A stretch of 7,341 bases of DNA, taken from assembly GCA_026707185.1 (NCBI GenBank), contig JAPOXI010000041.1, positions 1-7,341 on the forward strand. Direction: 5' to 3'. Below the pieces are notes generated by a model. The model was not told the origin of the DNA. It worked only from the letters and a program-made list of their open reading frames with translations, and did no database searches. The position numbers and the translations under genes are program-made. Source of the stretch: Chloroflexota bacterium. Its GTDB lineage: Bacteria > Chloroflexota > UBA11872. Each line of letters begins with the position of its first letter. Position 1 is the first letter of the stretch. Positions 4,847-7,341 of the stretch are shown piece after piece.

Positions 4847-5638
4847 CTACTGGATCGACCGGTACCGCCACACCGCCAGCGGCACGAACACCGCCATGAT
4901 CCCCGCCATCCAGGCCAGCGCCTTCACCAGCGGCTCCCAGAAATCCGTGCCCAGCGCCAGCCCCCGCATCGCGTTCACCGTGTGCGTCACCGGGCTGTTC
5001 TCCGCCACGACTTCCAGCCAGTCCGGCATCGTCTCCACCGGGACGAAGACCGAGCTCACGAACACCAGCGGAAACAGCCACACGAACGACGCTACCTGCG
5101 CCGTCTCAGCCCGCCTGACGCTGGTGCCGATGGCCGCCGAAATCCAGCAAAACGTCTGACCGAACAGCACCGCCACGAACGGCATGGCGATCGCCCCGGG
5201 CACCGTCCCGTGATACCGGAACCCAATCAGGAACCCAACGCCCAGCATCAACCCCACCACAAACACGTTCCGCGTGGTGTCCGCCAGGATTCGCCCCGCC
5301 ACCACCGCCGACCGCGCCATCGGCAGCGTGCGATAGCGGTCGATCATCCCGCTCGTCACGTCCACCGCCAGCCCCACCCCGGTCTGCGTCGACCCGAACA
5401 GCACCGACTGCGCCAGGATCCCCGGCAGCAGGAAATCGATGTAGTCCACCGGCCCCGTCTGGATCGCCCCGCCAAACACGTACGCGAACAGCAGCACGAA
5501 CATCACCGGCTGGATCGTCGAAAACACCAGCAAGTCCGGCTGCCTCCGGTACGCCAGCATGTTGCGCTTCCACAGCTGCAGGATGTCGCCCGGCGCATGG
5601 CGTGCCTCCACCCGCAACGCGTCCATCGAAACCACCAT
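4847..5638 (-). CDS. ABC-2 type permease, DrrB-like
   Basis: This 263-aa integral membrane protein is the membrane half of an ABC exporter, working with the ATPase encoded just upstream. Six hydrophobic spans are visible at roughly residues 37-57, 68-90, 112-140, 146-170, 181-202 and 236-257. The cytoplasmic loop IDRYRTLPMARSAVVAGRILAD (99-120) and the segment FVPVETMPDWLEVVAENSPVTHTVNAMRGLALG (198-230) are characteristic of ABC-2 permeases of the daunorubicin-resistance (DrrB) type. Its length is normal for the family. The ATG at 5638 shares one base with the ATPase stop (TGATG). AGGAG (5646-5650), inside the last ATPase codons, sits 7 nt upstream, so coupled translation is strongly indicated. 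The substrate cannot be read from sequence: drugs, lipids or glycolipids are all known for this family. Confidence 0.93.
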   Translation of the reverse strand: MVVSMDALRVEARHAPGDILQLWKRNMLAYRRQPDLLVFSTIQPVMFVLLFAYVFGGAIQTGPVDYIDFLLPGILAQSVLFGSTQTGVGLAVDVTSGMIDRYRTLPMARSAVVAGRILADTTRNVFVVGLMLGVGFLIGFRYHGTVPGAIAMPFVAVLFGQTFCWISAAIGTSVRRAETAQVASFVWLFPLVFVSSVFVPVETMPDWLEVVAENSPVTHTVNAMRGLALGTDFWEPLVKALAWMAGIMAVFVPLAVWRYRSIQ

Positions 5639-6633
5639 CAGGCGGCTCCTGCGGTTGCGTCGGCCGTCTCGTTGGCGGCTCGATGCCCGGTCAATGACAG
5701 AAAAACCTCGTCCAGCGTCGGCTGCCGCAGCCCGATGTCGGCAATCGCCACCTCCGCCTCGTCCAGCCGCCGCACCACCCCGGCCAGCCGCGCCGGCCCG
5801 TTGCTCACCGCCACCGAGACCGTCCCCGTGGCGTCATCAACGGTCGGCGGCCCATCCCCCTCGGCTTCCAGCACCTCGCGCACCTGTTCCAGCGCCGCCA
5901 GGTCGCTCACGCGCACCGTCAGATGCTCGCCGCCCGACCGCGCCTTCAGGTCCGTCGCCGTCCCTTGCGCGATGATCCGCCCGTGGTCGATCACCACGAT
6001 CTCGTCGGCCAGCTGATCGGCCTCCTCCAGGTACTGCGTCGTCAGCAGCACCGTCGTCCCGGTCGCCACCAGCTCTCGAATCACTGTCCACAGCTCCAGC
6101 CGCGCCTGCGGATCCAGTCCCGTCGTCGGCTCGTCCAGGAACAACACCTCCGGATCGGCCACCAGGCTCGCCGCCAGGTCCAGCCGCCGCCGCATCCCGC
6201 CCGAATACGTCCTGGCCGCACGATCCGCCGCCTCCAGCAAGTCGAACCGCCCCAGCAACTCGCCCGCCCGCGACGCGGCTTTGGCCCGGCCCATGTGGTA
6301 CAGATTTGCCACCATCTCCAGGTTTTCCCGGCCCGTCAGCGTGTCATCGATCGCCGCCGACTGCCCGGCCAGCCCGATCAGCGGACGCACCCGCGTCCGC
6401 TCGCGCCGCACGTCATAGCCGGCCACCGTCGCCGACCCCGCGTCCGGATCCAGCAACGTCGTCAGCACCCGCACCAGCGTCGTCTTGCCCGCCCCGTTGG
6501 GCCCCAGCAAACCCAGCACCGTCCCCCGCTCGATCTCCAGGCTCACCCCGGCCAGCGCGTGCACGTCGCCAAACGACTTGTAGACGTCCCGCACCACCAC
6601 GATCGGTGTGCTGCCGTTAGAACGGTCGGCCAT
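5638..6633 (-). CDS. ABC transporter ATP-binding protein, DrrA-like
   Basis: This 331-aa cytoplasmic ATPase drives the DrrB-like permease encoded next to it. From the start used here, Walker A is GPNGAGKTT (44-52), the Q-loop glutamine is Q91, the signature is YSGGM (143-147), and Walker B is VLFLDEP (163-169, catalytic E168), followed by the D-loop GLDP (172-175). The switch position reads TTQYLEEAD, with Gln200 where most ABC ATPases have His. As I recall, this is also the case in Streptomyces DrrA. The C-terminal LDEVFLSLTGH (307-317) is the conserved DrrA tail motif. ATG 6633 gives a length almost equal to DrrA (about 330 aa). The frame also extends to a GTG at 6702, with AGGGA five nt upstream, which would add 23 basic, low-complexity residues. 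The gene lies 130 nt (or 61 nt from the GTG) after the Rieske gene and overlaps the permease gene by one base. Confidence 0.93.
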   Translation of the reverse strand: MADRSNGSTPIVVVRDVYKSFGDVHALAGVSLEIERGTVLGLLGPNGAGKTTLVRVLTTLLDPDAGSATVAGYDVRRERTRVRPLIGLAGQSAAIDDTLTGRENLEMVANLYHMGRAKAASRAGELLGRFDLLEAADRAARTYSGGMRRRLDLAASLVADPEVLFLDEPTTGLDPQARLELWTVIRELVATGTTVLLTTQYLEEADQLADEIVVIDHGRIIAQGTATDLKARSGGEHLTVRVSDLAALEQVREVLEAEGDGPPTVDDATGTVSVAVSNGPARLAGVVRRLDEAEVAIADIGLRQPTLDEVFLSLTGHRAANETADATAGAA

Positions 6634-6763
6634 CAGGTCCGCATCTCCAGTCCGGCCCGTCACGCCGGCTCTCCGACGCAACCCGGCAATCGTCGCACGC
6701 ACAAACGTCCCTGAAAGGTTGCTTTTTCACGGTCCGCGAGCGACGCGAAGTTCGCGGTCTGGG

Positions 6764-7147
6764 CTACCGCCGCCTCTTCCGCACCTGCACCACCACCTGC
6801 CCATCCCGCACCTCCACCGGAAACGTCCGCGCCCGCACCCGCTCGTCGTACAGGGCCTCGCCCGTCCGAATGTCGAATTCCCAGTTATGAAACGGGCACC
6901 GCAGAATCTCCCCCTCCCGCTCGAACTCCCAGTACCCCACCTGGTCCGAAACCGGATGCGGCCGGATCCGCCCCCGGCACAACGGCCCGCCCCGATGCGG
7001 ACAGTGATTCAACATCGCGTACAAATCCCCGCCCACATTGAACACCGTCACCCCATACCCCAGCGCCCCCCCCGCCTCACACCGCTCCCCCACCGGCAAT
7101 TCGGCAATCGGGCAGACAACAATCTCGTCCGAAGTCGCAGGCGTCAC
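6764..7147 (-). CDS. Rieske [2Fe-2S] domain protein
   Basis: This 127-aa single-domain protein carries a Rieske cluster, an electron carrier with two Cys and two His ligands. The ligands are visible as C49-P-H51 (CPHRGGPL) and C84-x2-H87 (CPFHNWEF). The 32 residues between the two boxes are more than the roughly 15-17 of small Rieske ferredoxins. The extra loop (about 57-82) includes YWEFEREGEIL. Related stand-alone Rieske proteins near amidohydrolase-type genes have, from memory, a similar long loop. There is no signal peptide, so it is probably cytoplasmic. The start is GTG 7147 with GGGGA six nt upstream. No oxygenase or reductase partner is in the window, so whether it is a ferredoxin for an oxygenase or the remnant of a larger cluster cannot be decided. 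It lies on the same strand as the exporter and could be co-transcribed. Confidence 0.92.
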   Translation of the reverse strand: MTPATSDEIVVCPIAELPVGERCEAGGALGYGVTVFNVGGDLYAMLNHCPHRGGPLCRGRIRPHPVSDQVGYWEFEREGEILRCPFHNWEFDIRTGEALYDERVRARTFPVEVRDGQVVVQVRKRRR

Positions 7148-7299
7148 GCGCTTTCCCCAAACACGCCTGCTCAGCGCTCACCCATGGTCGAGATCCGGTG
7201 CCACGGACTTCGTAAGCCTCAGCCTCCGTCTTCCCCCTCTCCCTGGCAAAGACCCTTGCAAAATCCCGCCTTGACCTCCAAGTCGTGGCGGATCTTCAC

Positions 7300-7317
7300 C
7301 CTCTCCAAGGGGAGAGG
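7300..7317. repeat. CCTCTCC/GGAGAGG hairpin
   Basis: CCTCTCC (7300-7306) pairs with GGAGAGG (7311-7317) across an AAGG loop. Palindromes of this CCCTCTCC...GGAGAGGG type are scattered between genes in several high-GC bacteria, so a REP-like element is plausible. No T-tract follows. Confidence 0.4.
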
Positions 7318-7321
7318 CAGG

Positions 7322-7341
7322 TTCGGCCGTCTTCGGCCGAA
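7322..7341. repeat. strong hairpin at the window edge
   Basis: TTCGGCCG (7322-7329) pairs perfectly with CGGCCGAA (7334-7341) around a TCTT tetraloop. It follows the previous hairpin after 4 nt. The window ends at its last base, so a T-tract that would make it a + strand terminator cannot be checked. Confidence 0.45.

Larger units (their letters stand above)
7148..7341. other. intergenic spacer with repeat-like hairpins at window edge
   Basis: No gene is seen. The stretch is upstream of the Rieske gene and should hold its promoter, but no clear -35/-10 pair is visible. A pyrimidine run CCCCCTCTCCC (7233-7243) and the later CCTCTCC hairpin look like related copies of a dispersed spacer motif. 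Confidence 0.4.

Noticed and set aside
4712..6016. 434-codon + strand frame
   Set aside because: It lies antisense to the DrrB-like and DrrA-like genes and translates to an Arg/His/Pro-rich sequence, as expected for the opposite strand of GC-rich coding DNA.
5638..6633. Gln in place of the switch His in the ATPase as a defect
   Set aside because: The TTQYLEEAD form is, from memory, normal for DrrA-type ATPases, so it marks the family and not a broken enzyme.
5923..6714. 263-codon + strand frame
   Set aside because: It is antisense to the ABC ATPase and Gln/Arg/His/Pro-rich with no domain. The ATPase motifs on the other strand are complete.

Overview
The window is high-GC bacterial DNA from a chromosome or large contig. 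It holds seven protein genes and long gene-poor spacers. The strong GC bias in codons, the spacers rich in C on the + strand, the GTG/TTG starts and a DrrA/DrrB-type exporter fit Chloroflexota or Actinomycetota. I lean weakly towards Chloroflexota because of the REP-like palindromes in the spacers. No marker gene is present, so the taxon is an inference.

Left part (1-1262, + strand): about 400 bp of C-rich spacer with hairpins and a G-quadruplex-capable minus strand. It is followed by a two-gene unit joined by an ATGA overlap: an unrecognised 57-aa protein, then a T5orf172 (GIY-YIG superfamily) nuclease-like protein with a RAMA/DUF4357-like C-terminal domain.

Middle part (1263-4497, lower strand): a stretch of about 2 kb that looks poorer in G+C than the exporter region carries one large hypothetical gene. 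Its product may join a HEPN-like RX4H region to an NTF2-like domain. Its upstream side has a long inverted repeat around a possible -10 box and then a decayed 73-nt tRNA-like sequence. After a gene-less spacer comes an overlapping pair of hypothetical genes, 90 aa then 200 aa, in a toxin-antitoxin-like layout. Together with the nuclease-like gene, this part looks like accessory or defence-type cargo, although no single gene proves it.

Right part (4847-7147, lower strand): a small Rieske [2Fe-2S] protein, followed by a DrrA-type ABC ATPase and an ABC-2 permease. The ATPase stop and permease start share a base (TGATG), so these two very likely form one exporter made by coupled translation. G-rich RNA with G-quadruplex potential would follow the permease stop. 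The right edge of the window is a spacer with tandem hairpins.
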